From a bacterium (GTDB lineage Bacteria > Blakebacterota > Blakebacteria > Blakebacterales > Blakebacteraceae), in the NCBI GenBank assembly GCA_025774615.1, contig JALGVQ010000017.1:1-30520 (forward strand): a stretch of 30,520 nt of DNA, read 5' to 3'. Numbering within the stretch: position 1 is the first letter of the stretch; every line of letters starts with the position of its first letter. Both the position numbers and the translations under genes were made by a program. Shown in pieces: positions 9,819-17,152 of this stretch. The notes below the pieces were generated by a model. That model saw only the letters and a list, made by a program, of their open reading frames with translations, ran no database searches and had not been told where the DNA came from.

Positions 9819-12635
9819 ATGCAGATCGATAACTGCGCTCGTAATAGGTCCAACACCACCCTTATGTATAGCGCCGCAATCCTGATCCTTGTCCTGCTTG
9901 TTCCAACAACTGTTCAAACAGAGTCGATTAACCCTCCGGTCTGGAACAGTGCGGCCCTGCACAACACTCTCATCAGGGTCATGATAATAATCAGTTCAAT
10001 CGACAGAGTCCCGGACCAGGAGAGATCAACACCTCCTGTGAGACCGGCTCGCCAGGTGTGGGCAATGGACGCCGAGATACCGGCGAACACGATCATGGAG
10101 ATCCTGCGTCTGCAGTCACATGCCGTGGTTCTGTCAGATGATCGCGAGTCTCTGCTCTCGGCGAACCGGAAGCGGGGCATCGAACAGGTCCATATCAGGG
10201 GTGGAAGAGCGGCCGAGACCGCCTTCATGATAGATGGCATGCAGGTGACGAACCTGACCTTTGGAGGGATGGCGGCAGAGATCGATCCGTACAGTGTCTC
10301 CCAGATGGTCATCATGGAAGGGGGAATGAGCGCGGAGTTCGGCAATGCCTTGAGCGGGGTCGTCAATCTCATCACCACACAGGGCGGGCGACAGCTTGAA
10401 GGAAATGTGGAACTCGCATCCTCCGAACTGACCGGACGTACGCAGGATGACCATCGCGATCTCACGCGGGCTCGGGGATTTCTGGGTGGACCGATCATCG
10501 GACCGAATCGCCTCACCTTCTTTCTCTCGGGATCGGCCGCCACCCGGCGTGACTATCTGGTGAAGAAGGATGATATCGTTTTTGATACCACACCAGAATC
10601 ATCCCCGGACGCACCCGGTGTTACCTACTCCGCGACAGATCCCTACAGACAGACCGGACCGGACGGACGACCCATTTGGGGAGGCGACCTCCTCGCCGGC
10701 TGGATCGGCTATGGATTCCACAATGACTGGACCGGTATGCTGAACACCACCTTGAAGGTCTCGCCGAGCGCGAAGCTCACTCTCTCGGCCCAGAGGAGTG
10801 GCTCCCGGAGAGCACCGTTCGATCCCCAGTACCGATATTCCCAGCAGTGGGGCATCCCGAAGAAGTACCAGGATGCCTGGACGTTCGGTGTGCCTGTGGA
10901 AGGTGGAGATATCATCAATGACAGCGATCTCATCTATGGGACCGGATTCGTCGACTTCAGGAACGAGACGAACATCGTGGAGGTGGATAACCGGCGATTT
11001 TCGATCGTCTGGACGCATCAGTTGAGTCAAAGGGCGTTCTATTCTATCCGGGCTGCATATCATGACTACCGGCGGACGATGAGGGTTGAGCGGTGGGTCA
11101 ACGAGGCCGGATACCATGCTACCAGATGGTTCTATCACGAAAGGCTGGCAGCAGGACAGGGGGTATTGTGGCAGCCGGATGATGAGATGACGCAGGTCAC
11201 ACTTCAGCCGATGCCCTGGATATGGGGTCTTGAAGAGAACCGCCGGAACGGCTACGCGCCCTTCCAGCAGTACGATATGATCAATAAGGGATCGGACCGC
11301 TACTACGAGAACCAGTTCGATATATCACGCACGGTAAAGGGAGCCATCACCAGCCAGCTCACCACCCATCATCAGGTAAAGGCGGGTTTCGAATACAACC
11401 GGCTTTCGCTGGAGCTGCTCGACCATCAACTCCCTTACAAAGATGAAATGCGGTATCACTTCCGGAAGAGCCCGTGGGAACTGGGTGTGTTCCTGCAGGA
11501 CAAGCTGGAGTTTGATCAGCTGATCGTGAACGTGGGCGCCCGCTACGATGCCTGGTTCATCCCCGATACGCCATACGGGTGGTATTGTGGGTATTATGTG
11601 CCTGGACCATGTGATGATGATTGGGGAGGGGTGACAAATCTTGATCCATTCGATCCCGAGGTCAATCCGGTCAGAAGCCAGGACATTCGGATGGTATTCT
11701 CACCACGATTGAGTGTCTCACACCCGCTGAGCGAGCGGGGAGTGGTCTACGGGAACTATGGACTCTTCCATCAGCAGTTGAGCTACCGTGCCTTCTGGAT
11801 AGGGTATGATGGGTATCAGGTCGATGAAGAAGGGGTTGCGGGGAATCCGTTCCTGGAGCCCGGTAAATCGAGTCAGTATGAGTTCGGGCTGAAGCAGATG
11901 CTCAACGAGTTCATCGCGGTCGAGATCGCTTTCTGGGGGAAACGCTCCAGTATGCTGGCCGGCACGGTTCAGGTACCGGGGTTCTACCGGGGAACCAGAA
12001 ACCCATGGGACTATTCAGTTGCAGTCAATAACGGTTATGCGAACTCAAGTGGCTTCGACTGCACCGTCTCGAAACGCTACAGCAACTACTTCAGCGCGCG
12101 GGTGCACTATTCGTTCACCAGAACAGAGACCAACTGGGATTACCTGCTGGAAGGCTATCATGATCAGTACATGGTCGGTTCGATCATCCATCGGCGGGTA
12201 TCCCGGTGGGACCGGCCGCATCGCCTCCGTGCCACAGTGAACCTTATGGTTCCGGCAGGTATCGGCCCGGATATCCTGGGGATCAAACCTCTCGAACGCC
12301 TGAGCGTCGGTCTCACCTGGAGGGCATCGAGCGGCTGGCCGTACACTCCGGTTCATGATGGGCAAGCGTCTGAGCCATTCTCCGACCGGATGCCGTGGAC
12401 GAGCCAGTGTGATCTGAAGATCTACCGGGATTTTGTGTCACTGGGAAAGATCTGGAGTCTGTTTGCGGACATTCGGAATCTCCTGGATAGAAGAAGTGTC
12501 TACTCGGTGTTTTCAGCGACCGGTCAGGCGGACGATCCGGGGCAGGGCGCTACGATCTGGAGTGACCATTACGACCGCTCCTGGTACTACGGTTCTCCCC
12601 GGACGATCAATCTTGGCATGCGGGTATTCTTCTAG
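9819..12635 (+). CDS. TonB-dependent outer membrane receptor lacking the N-terminal carboxypeptidase-like domain
   Basis: This 938-residue receptor would import or bind a ligand at the outer membrane using energy from TonB-ExbB-ExbD. The start is ATG 9819, preceded by AAGAGGGG. A signal-peptide-like stretch (YSAAILILVLLV, residues about 17-28) follows a basic N-terminus. The plug domain is clear at residues about 120-190: VHIRGGRAAETAFMIDGMQV, then SVSQMVIMEGGMSAEFGNALSGVVNLIT. The rest is a beta-barrel with many aromatic strand ends, and the chain ends in RVFF, the usual C-terminal phenylalanine signal. Relatives of this type usually carry a CarboxypepD_reg-like domain of 80-90 residues between signal peptide and plug. 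Here that space holds only about 50 residues with no such fold visible, and no TonB box is obvious. The ligand is unknown; no heme or siderophore-specific motif was seen. exbB and exbD at 29451-30479 are plausible partners. Confidence 0.93.
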   Translation: MQIDNCARNRSNTTLMYSAAILILVLLVPTTVQTESINPPVWNSAALHNTLIRVMIIISSIDRVPDQERSTPPVRPARQVWAMDAEIPANTIMEILRLQSHAVVLSDDRESLLSANRKRGIEQVHIRGGRAAETAFMIDGMQVTNLTFGGMAAEIDPYSVSQMVIMEGGMSAEFGNALSGVVNLITTQGGRQLEGNVELASSELTGRTQDDHRDLTRARGFLGGPIIGPNRLTFFLSGSAATRRDYLVKKDDIVFDTTPESSPDAPGVTYSATDPYRQTGPDGRPIWGGDLLAGWIGYGFHNDWTGMLNTTLKVSPSAKLTLSAQRSGSRRAPFDPQYRYSQQWGIPKKYQDAWTFGVPVEGGDIINDSDLIYGTGFVDFRNETNIVEVDNRRFSIVWTHQLSQRAFYSIRAAYHDYRRTMRVERWVNEAGYHATRWFYHERLAAGQGVLWQPDDEMTQVTLQPMPWIWGLEENRRNGYAPFQQYDMINKGSDRYYENQFDISRTVKGAITSQLTTHHQVKAGFEYNRLSLELLDHQLPYKDEMRYHFRKSPWELGVFLQDKLEFDQLIVNVGARYDAWFIPDTPYGWYCGYYVPGPCDDDWGGVTNLDPFDPEVNPVRSQDIRMVFSPRLSVSHPLSERGVVYGNYGLFHQQLSYRAFWIGYDGYQVDEEGVAGNPFLEPGKSSQYEFGLKQMLNEFIAVEIAFWGKRSSMLAGTVQVPGFYRGTRNPWDYSVAVNNGYANSSGFDCTVSKRYSNYFSARVHYSFTRTETNWDYLLEGYHDQYMVGSIIHRRVSRWDRPHRLRATVNLMVPAGIGPDILGIKPLERLSVGLTWRASSGWPYTPVHDGQASEPFSDRMPWTSQCDLKIYRDFVSLGKIWSLFADIRNLLDRRSVYSVFSATGQADDPGQGATIWSDHYDRSWYYGSPRTINLGMRVFF

Positions 12636-12683
12636 AAAAACCAGGAAGCGGTGGTAGGCCAGGGGGACCAGGTTGTCTGGCTA

Positions 12684-15161
12684 CTATTTCCGGCCGGTGT
12701 TGCGCAGGTTCTTCCTGTATTTCGGCCAGATTCCGGCAGCGAGTTCCTGAGAGGTTACTTCGAGAGCATAGAGTTCATGCTCGGTTGAGACCGCATAGAG
12801 TATGCCGTTGCTCAATGACGATGACACAGAGGATTGTTTATTCAAACTCCAGAGCAGTACTCCGTCCGAGCTGACTGCATCGAATCCGGAGTAGATTATG
12901 CCATCAGATGCGATCAGTGGGATAGCCGATGACACGATCCCTGTATTACAACTCCAGGATCCATGGGCAATGACATATTCACCAAATCTGAGATAGATTG
13001 TGCCGTCGGGACCGATTGAAGGGCCTGAACTGGAGTTAACATATTCAGTTGAGTATCCACTACCATCGGCAGCAATATGGATGAGTGAACCTGCATTATG
13101 TGAAACGATGTAGCCGGCTGCATCCAGTGCCAGGTACATCGGCATTCCCCCGGTAGTGAGAACCCACTTCTCAGTACTATCCGGGTTTACAGCGTGCACA
13201 GTTCCTCCGAGTGTCCCGATATAGATTGTGCCGTCTGCGGCAATAATTGGATCTGGAGAAGTGGGCATACTTGCATCGTAAGTCCATTTGAGTGAACCAT
13301 TTGGATTCATTGCATAGAGTATTCTGTCATCACAACCAGCATAGATGGTGCCATCATCTGCGATAGCAGGAGTGGTGCGGAACCAACTGCCACCGGTATG
13401 GTCCCACAAGAAAGAACCATCCGCTGCGTAGGCATATATCTTGCCGTCATCAGAACCGAAATACACCGTACCGTCATCGCCTATTGAAGGGGCATTGAGA
13501 ATCTTGCCGCTCGCCGGGAGGTGCCGGATTATCGAACCAGTACTGTCGATACCGACAACTTCTCCAGTGGAGAGACCCAGATAAATCGTGCCATCAGGTG
13601 CTATTGCCGGGGCTGTACCCCTGCCACTGAGGGGAATGCGCCAGAGAATACGAGGAGTAACGTTCAACTTGATGCTGTGAATCTCACTGAGCCCGGCCGT
13701 ATCGCGTACCTCGACGGCAGGTTCATATAAACCTGGATCGGCGTACACGTGATTGACGGTCTTCGTAGTACTCCAGGAAGTGTCCCATGTCCCATCACCA
13801 GTCAGGTCCCACCGAACTTCGAGCGAACCGGCATCGTCCTCCGGATCGGTGCATCCCGAAGCATCGAACTCAAAGGTAGTTGTGATGTCGCCTTCACCAG
13901 GTGTCACCGAGAAGGCAGCGATCGGGGAGGAGTTTGAGATCACAAAGTCACTGGTTGTTTGAGCTGTGAGACCTAACGGATCGCGGATTTCAAAATCGAC
14001 AGTGTAGCTGCCTGCTGACCCGAAAATATGAGTGGCTGTTTTCTCATCAGTCCAGTCAACATCCCAGATTCCGTCATCTTCCCAGTCCCATCTCACCGTG
14101 AGTGTTGCAGGCTCGGAGTCGGGATCAGTGCACGCTGACGCATCGAAGGTGAACTCAGTGTAACCGTCTCCGGTGAGTGGGCTGGAGGTAAACGTTGCCA
14201 CCGGCGGTGAGTTGGTTACCTCTACCTGTCTGGAGGCGGATCCGATGAATCCCTCCGAATCACGAACCTGCAGGGTGACGATATGAGTGTCCGGTTGGGA
14301 GAAGTAATAGGTTGTGATACCTGTCGTTAACCAGACGGTGTCCAGTGTCCCGTCACTATCCCAGTCCCAACTGAACTGCAGGGTCGCATCATCATCCTGT
14401 TGATCGGTGGAAGCAGAGGCATCGAATGTGAACAGCTGAGAGTAGGATCCATTTGCGGGAGTAATGGTGAACGATGCTTCCGGAGCGCTGTTGGGCTGGT
14501 TGATTATGATGATGGCGGTGGCTGTGTCTGTGACGGCATCCTGGTTCTGTATCTCAAGAAGAACTGTATACGAACCCACTTCATCATAAGAATGCTGTTG
14601 GACCTGCTCTGTCGACCAGTCTATGTCCCAGACTTCATCGGATTCCCAATCCCAGCGGAATTGCAGACCGGTGGTTCCAGAATCGAAATTCGTCGATTCC
14701 GAGGCATTGAAGGTGAAAATGGTATCAACAGTCCCACTCGCAGGCGAGAGAGTAATTCGAGCCATACAGGTTCTTCCGACCGGAACTGCATTGGCTGTGG
14801 TCGCAGTCTTTCCCCAGGAATCACGCACTTCCATAGTGACTGAATGATTGCCGTGCAGTGAGAACTGATATGTCCGTGCCTTTTTTGTTCCCCAGAGAGT
14901 GTCCCAGATTCCATCTCCATTCCAGTCCCAACGCACCTGCAGGTATCTCAATTCGTCATCAGGGTCTGTAGAGGTACTCCCATTGAATTCGAACAGGGTC
15001 TCGGTCGTACCACTGGGAGGAATGATGGTAAAGCTGGCAACGGGAGGTTTGTTGTCAGGTTCAGTTGCGCAACCGGCCAGCAGACCCAGAAGTACTATCA
15101 GAGCCCGGGAAAGAGGGCAGCAACAGATCCTGCGGGTTCGAATCAGAGGGAGCATAGTCAT
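12684..15161 (-). CDS. Lipoprotein with five PKD domains and a PQQ-type beta-propeller
   Basis: I place the start at the ATG at 15161 (825 residues), not at the longer ATG at 15188, because AAAGGAGGGAGG lies just before it and its ATGA overlaps the stop of the upstream gene. The product begins MTMLPLIRTRR and has a lipobox LLAGC, so it is a predicted surface or periplasmic lipoprotein. Five PKD domains follow in tandem (about 90 residues each), each with a F-x-F-[DN]-[AG]-S segment and a WDW or WDL followed by GxWD or equivalent. The second half is a beta-propeller of the PQQ/WD40-like type with repeated DGTIYxG blades (for example PDGTIYLG, DDGTVYFG, ADGTIYIG). The C-terminus WPKYRKNLRNTGR is the end motif common in such proteins. 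PKD domains usually mediate binding to proteins or polysaccharides. No catalytic residue pattern is seen. Base composition is less GC-rich than the efflux and topA regions. Confidence 0.9.
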   Translation of the reverse strand: MTMLPLIRTRRICCCPLSRALIVLLGLLAGCATEPDNKPPVASFTIIPPSGTTETLFEFNGSTSTDPDDELRYLQVRWDWNGDGIWDTLWGTKKARTYQFSLHGNHSVTMEVRDSWGKTATTANAVPVGRTCMARITLSPASGTVDTIFTFNASESTNFDSGTTGLQFRWDWESDEVWDIDWSTEQVQQHSYDEVGSYTVLLEIQNQDAVTDTATAIIIINQPNSAPEASFTITPANGSYSQLFTFDASASTDQQDDDATLQFSWDWDSDGTLDTVWLTTGITTYYFSQPDTHIVTLQVRDSEGFIGSASRQVEVTNSPPVATFTSSPLTGDGYTEFTFDASACTDPDSEPATLTVRWDWEDDGIWDVDWTDEKTATHIFGSAGSYTVDFEIRDPLGLTAQTTSDFVISNSSPIAAFSVTPGEGDITTTFEFDASGCTDPEDDAGSLEVRWDLTGDGTWDTSWSTTKTVNHVYADPGLYEPAVEVRDTAGLSEIHSIKLNVTPRILWRIPLSGRGTAPAIAPDGTIYLGLSTGEVVGIDSTGSIIRHLPASGKILNAPSIGDDGTVYFGSDDGKIYAYAADGSFLWDHTGGSWFRTTPAIADDGTIYAGCDDRILYAMNPNGSLKWTYDASMPTSPDPIIAADGTIYIGTLGGTVHAVNPDSTEKWVLTTGGMPMYLALDAAGYIVSHNAGSLIHIAADGSGYSTEYVNSSSGPSIGPDGTIYLRFGEYVIAHGSWSCNTGIVSSAIPLIASDGIIYSGFDAVSSDGVLLWSLNKQSSVSSSLSNGILYAVSTEHELYALEVTSQELAAGIWPKYRKNLRNTGRK

Positions 15162-15637
15162 GGCCCTCCCTCCTTTGTAACCTCCCATGGAATGATTACC
15201 ACTCCATCCAGGAATACTGCCCGAAGTTCACCACTGCCCGTTCCTGTGGCACCCTCCAGACTGCCGGTTACTGAACCTGCTCCGGCCAGGCCCTCATAGC
15301 CCTGCATGAACACAACAAAGAACCAGCGACCCTCACCAAGGAGGGAACCGTCGGGAGTTACCTCAACTTCCATGAGCAGAGTTTCAGCGACAGGTACGCC
15401 GTTGATCGTCTGCCAGGTATATCCTGTACCTGTGGCCAGTCCCCCTGTCTGTACAGTGAGAGTGAAGCTGCCGCTCACTGTACGACCATCGATCGGGGAG
15501 ACGAACTGGCCTGTCCATTTCCCGACGAGAGGATCAATTTCAGGACCGAGCGGGGACTCCTCATCGCACGATGCCGACACCAGGAGAATCAGCAGGAGCA
15601 TCAACCGGATCGTAATTCTTCCGGGGAGAGGGATCAT
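15158..15637 (-). CDS. Small lipoprotein, paralogue of the next upstream gene
   Basis: The 159-residue predicted lipoprotein has a basic start, a hydrophobic core (LMLLLILLV) and the lipobox SASC, followed by an acidic/polar mature start. The mature domain looks like an all-beta fold of about 130 residues: GKWTGQFVSP near the start, then repeated strands with VTPDGSLLGEGRWFF, GSVTGSLEGATGTGSGEL and a final VVIIPWEV. The same signposts, in the same order, occur in the neighbouring gene at 15634-16098 (WTGFW, PDGSLSGTGVWSF, TDTGSGALHV, FHFPWRV), so the two are tandem duplicates that have diverged widely. The start overlaps the upstream stop as ATGA (15637-15634) and the stop overlaps the PKD gene start the same way. 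I do not recognise a named family and give no function. Confidence 0.82.
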   Translation of the reverse strand: MIPLPGRITIRLMLLLILLVSASCDEESPLGPEIDPLVGKWTGQFVSPIDGRTVSGSFTLTVQTGGLATGTGYTWQTINGVPVAETLLMEVEVTPDGSLLGEGRWFFVVFMQGYEGLAGAGSVTGSLEGATGTGSGELRAVFLDGVVIIPWEVTKEGGP

Positions 15638-16098
15638 TTCTCTCGCTCCACTCGCCAGGGAAAGTGGAAGATAACCCCTTCTATCTCGACATGCAGGGCT
15701 CCTGATCCAGTATCAGTTTCTTTATCGAGTTGTCCGATGACTTCACCTTCACCGCCCCTCCCCAATCCGGGAAAGGTGAAACTCCACACACCGGTCCCGC
15801 TCAATGATCCATCAGGGAAAACGGTGAAAGTCATTGATATCCGGGAGTTGAGAGTCCCATTGAGATACGTTTCAGTAAACTGACCGGACGCGAATGCGAT
15901 TCCATCGTCACCAATATTCATGGATAGCGCACTGCCGGCAGGCACCCCGGTGTTCGATGAAAGATAATCTTTCCAGAATCCGGTCCAGATTCCTGTATAA
16001 GGGAAGGTTGGAGCCGTGGGAGATTCACTGCATGACACAGATGTCGCCATGACGGCAATGAAGACGATGAGCAAAGCTCTGGAACTTCGGTACCTCAT
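15634..16098 (-). CDS. Small lipoprotein, first gene of a three-gene overlapping operon
   Basis: I choose the ATG at 16098 (154 residues, MRYRSSRALLIVFIAV) over the longer ATG at 16167, because a normal lipoprotein signal peptide begins there and GGAAAGGG stands a few bases upstream; the extra 23 residues of the longer form would place a polar stretch before the signal. The lipobox is TSVSC. The mature chain carries YTGIWTGFWKDYL, VFPDGSLSGTGVWSFTF, KETDTGSGAL and FHFPWRVE, matching its downstream paralogue. It could be a calycin-like or other small beta-barrel lipoprotein, but that is a guess from strand pattern only. It leads an operon of three minus-strand lipoprotein genes joined by two 4-nt ATGA overlaps, which implies coupled translation and joint function. 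Confidence 0.8.
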   Translation of the reverse strand: MRYRSSRALLIVFIAVMATSVSCSESPTAPTFPYTGIWTGFWKDYLSSNTGVPAGSALSMNIGDDGIAFASGQFTETYLNGTLNSRISMTFTVFPDGSLSGTGVWSFTFPGLGRGGEGEVIGQLDKETDTGSGALHVEIEGVIFHFPWRVEREK

Positions 16099-16263
16099 GG
16101 AAGCCCTTTCCGCAACATACTGATACGCGGAATGAAAAGAGTTGTAGCGATTGTATCCATACATCATCCGGTGATGGAAACAGTAAATGAAACATCACCA
16201 TATGTAGACTGAGAACACCCGGAATATCGACCACGTCAGGCCGGGAATTCACAGCCTTCATTA

Positions 16264-16292
16264 TTTACAGCTTTCGAATATTGAGATATATA
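16264..16292 (+). promoter_or_regulatory. Candidate sigma-70 promoter of the selenocysteine peroxiredoxin gene
   Basis: TTTACA (16264-16269) and TATATA (16287-16292) are separated by 17 nt, in an AT-rich island unlike the surrounding GC-rich DNA. The leader to the start codon at 16357 would be about 55-60 nt. I saw no clear OxyR or PerR box, so regulation by peroxide cannot be claimed from sequence. The pairing is plausible but unverified. Confidence 0.5.
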
Positions 16293-16356
16293 AGTAATAA
16301 TAATGAAAATGGCGTATGTGTGCCATCGAACCAAATTGAGCTGGAGGAGAGTATTC

Positions 16357-16971
16357 ATGAGTGAATCCCCGATCGGGCTGAATCTCGGAGCGCCCGTTCC
16401 CGATTTCGAGATCACCACCTATGAGCCGACAGAGAAGGGCTTCGGGACCTTCTCACTGGCCGACCAGAAGGAGAAGGGACGCTGGACGGTCCTGTTTTTC
16501 TATCGGGCAGATTTCACCTTCGTCTGAGCGACCGAGTTCGCTGCTCTGGCAGAGCAGCATTCGCGGTTCGAGAAAATGGGATGTGATATCGTCACGATCA
16601 GCCCTGACACAGAATTCGTGCATCTGGCCTGGCAGGCGAGTGAACGCGAACTGGCCGATGTGAAGTACTCCATGGGGGCAGATCCGACCGGTTTTCTTCA
16701 CCGTATGTTCGGCGTCTATCTTGAAGATTCCGGCCTTGGCGCCAGGGGAACATTCATCATCAACCCCGATGGCGTGTTGATGAACACCGAAGTCAACCAC
16801 CACAATATCGGTCGGAACATCGATGAGCTGATGAGGAAGTTCAAGGCGAACATCTACCTCTCGAAGAAGACGAGCGAGGCATGTCCCTCGAAATGGAAGG
16901 ATGAGGGGGATGTGACTCTGCAGCCGGGAGCCGAGATGGTCGGGAAGGTATACGAGGCCCTCAACCAGTAG
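16357..16971 (+). CDS. Selenocysteine-containing peroxiredoxin (AhpC/Prx1 type), UGA at 16525-16527 read as Sec57
   Basis: This is a thiol/selenol peroxidase that would reduce peroxides. The gene is one frame interrupted by a single UGA: 56 codons from ATG 16357 (GGAGGAG 7 nt upstream), then UGA, then 147 codons to a TAG stop, 204 residues in all. Around the UGA the protein reads ADFTFV-U-ATEFAALAEQ, which matches the AhpC active site DFTFVCPTEL, so Sec57 sits exactly at the peroxidatic Cys; the usual Pro after it is Ala. Thr54 (T-x-x-C position) and Arg130 (GARGTFIINPDG) complete the catalytic set. The C-terminal resolving Cys is present as ACPSKW (Cys176), so a selenenylsulfide Sec57-Cys176 is expected. 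Downstream of UGA the sequence is fully conserved in character, which argues against a decayed gene. A SECIS-like hairpin follows at 16540-16558 and a terminator at 17003-17034, so the gene is monocistronic. Genes for SelA, SelB, SelD and tRNA-Sec are not in this window and should be elsewhere. Length and motifs place it with typical 2-Cys enzymes; the reducing partner is unknown. Confidence 0.9.
16531..16567 (+). promoter_or_regulatory. Bacterial SECIS element for Sec57
   Basis: A perfect hairpin GCTGCTCTGGCAGAGCAGC lies at 16540-16558: eight base pairs closing a GGC loop, or seven closing TGGCA. It begins 12 nt after the UGA, and the loop begins 20 nt after it. Known bacterial SECIS elements stand in this position just 3' of UGA, with a G near the start of the apical loop; in E. 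coli fdhF the upper stem begins about 11 nt after UGA. A lower helix ACCG (16531-16534) with CGGT (16564-16567) extends the structure across an internal loop. The element lies inside codons for FAALAEQ, so it is constrained both as RNA and as protein. Unlike fdhF, no bulged U is seen. Confidence 0.85.
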
Positions 16972-17002
16972 TCGTTACCAGATTTCATCTGATCAGTTTT
17001 CG

Positions 17003-17034
17003 CCCCCGACGGCTTGCGCTGTCGGGGGTTTTTT
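17003..17034 (+). terminator. Rho-independent terminator after the peroxiredoxin gene
   Basis: CCCCCGACGGC (17003-17013) pairs with GCTGTCGGGGG (17018-17028) across a TTGC loop, with one G-T pair, and six T follow at 17029-17034. It stands about 30 nt after the TAG stop at 16971 and isolates the peroxiredoxin gene from the SGNH lipoprotein gene. Confidence 0.92.
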
Positions 17035-17152
17035 GTTGCAGATGACCCAAAATGCAGTGCCAGCACGGAATTAACGGCGACGGGTAGTAAACAGCGGCAG
17101 GCAGATCGAGTCTTACCGTCAGAATGGACCACCACCCGACTGGTCAGAACTG

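Noticed and set aside
9914-10543. Minus-strand 209-codon ORF in the TonB receptor
   Set aside because: It lies wholly within a well-supported receptor gene on the other strand and shows no protein features of its own.
12654-12684. Possible terminator between the convergent TonB receptor and PKD genes (GTAG-G-CCAG ... CTGGCTAC)
   Set aside because: The stem has a bulge, the loop is long and there is no run of T; too weak to call.
13620-15100. Repeated DNA blocks in the PKD gene as a possible mobile or CRISPR-like array
   Set aside because: They are the five diverged PKD domains of one protein, about 270-290 bp apart, not identical repeats with spacers.
15162-15188. Longer start of the PKD lipoprotein (ATG 15188)
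   Set aside because: The ribosome site AAAGGAGGGAGG lies inside this extension, so translation starts at the ATG at 15161, which also gives a normal signal peptide.
16525-16527. TGA in the peroxiredoxin gene as a true stop, with the gene a pseudogene or two genes
   Set aside because: The frame and the conserved motifs continue past it without any gap, the TGA is exactly at the catalytic residue, and a SECIS-type hairpin follows. The downstream ORF has no ribosome site for its first ATG (16576) and would lack the active site.
16525-16527. Reassigned genetic code (UGA = Trp or Gly)
   Set aside because: At least five genes in the window end with TGA at the expected family length (xerC, topA, hslV, hslU, RND permease 1).
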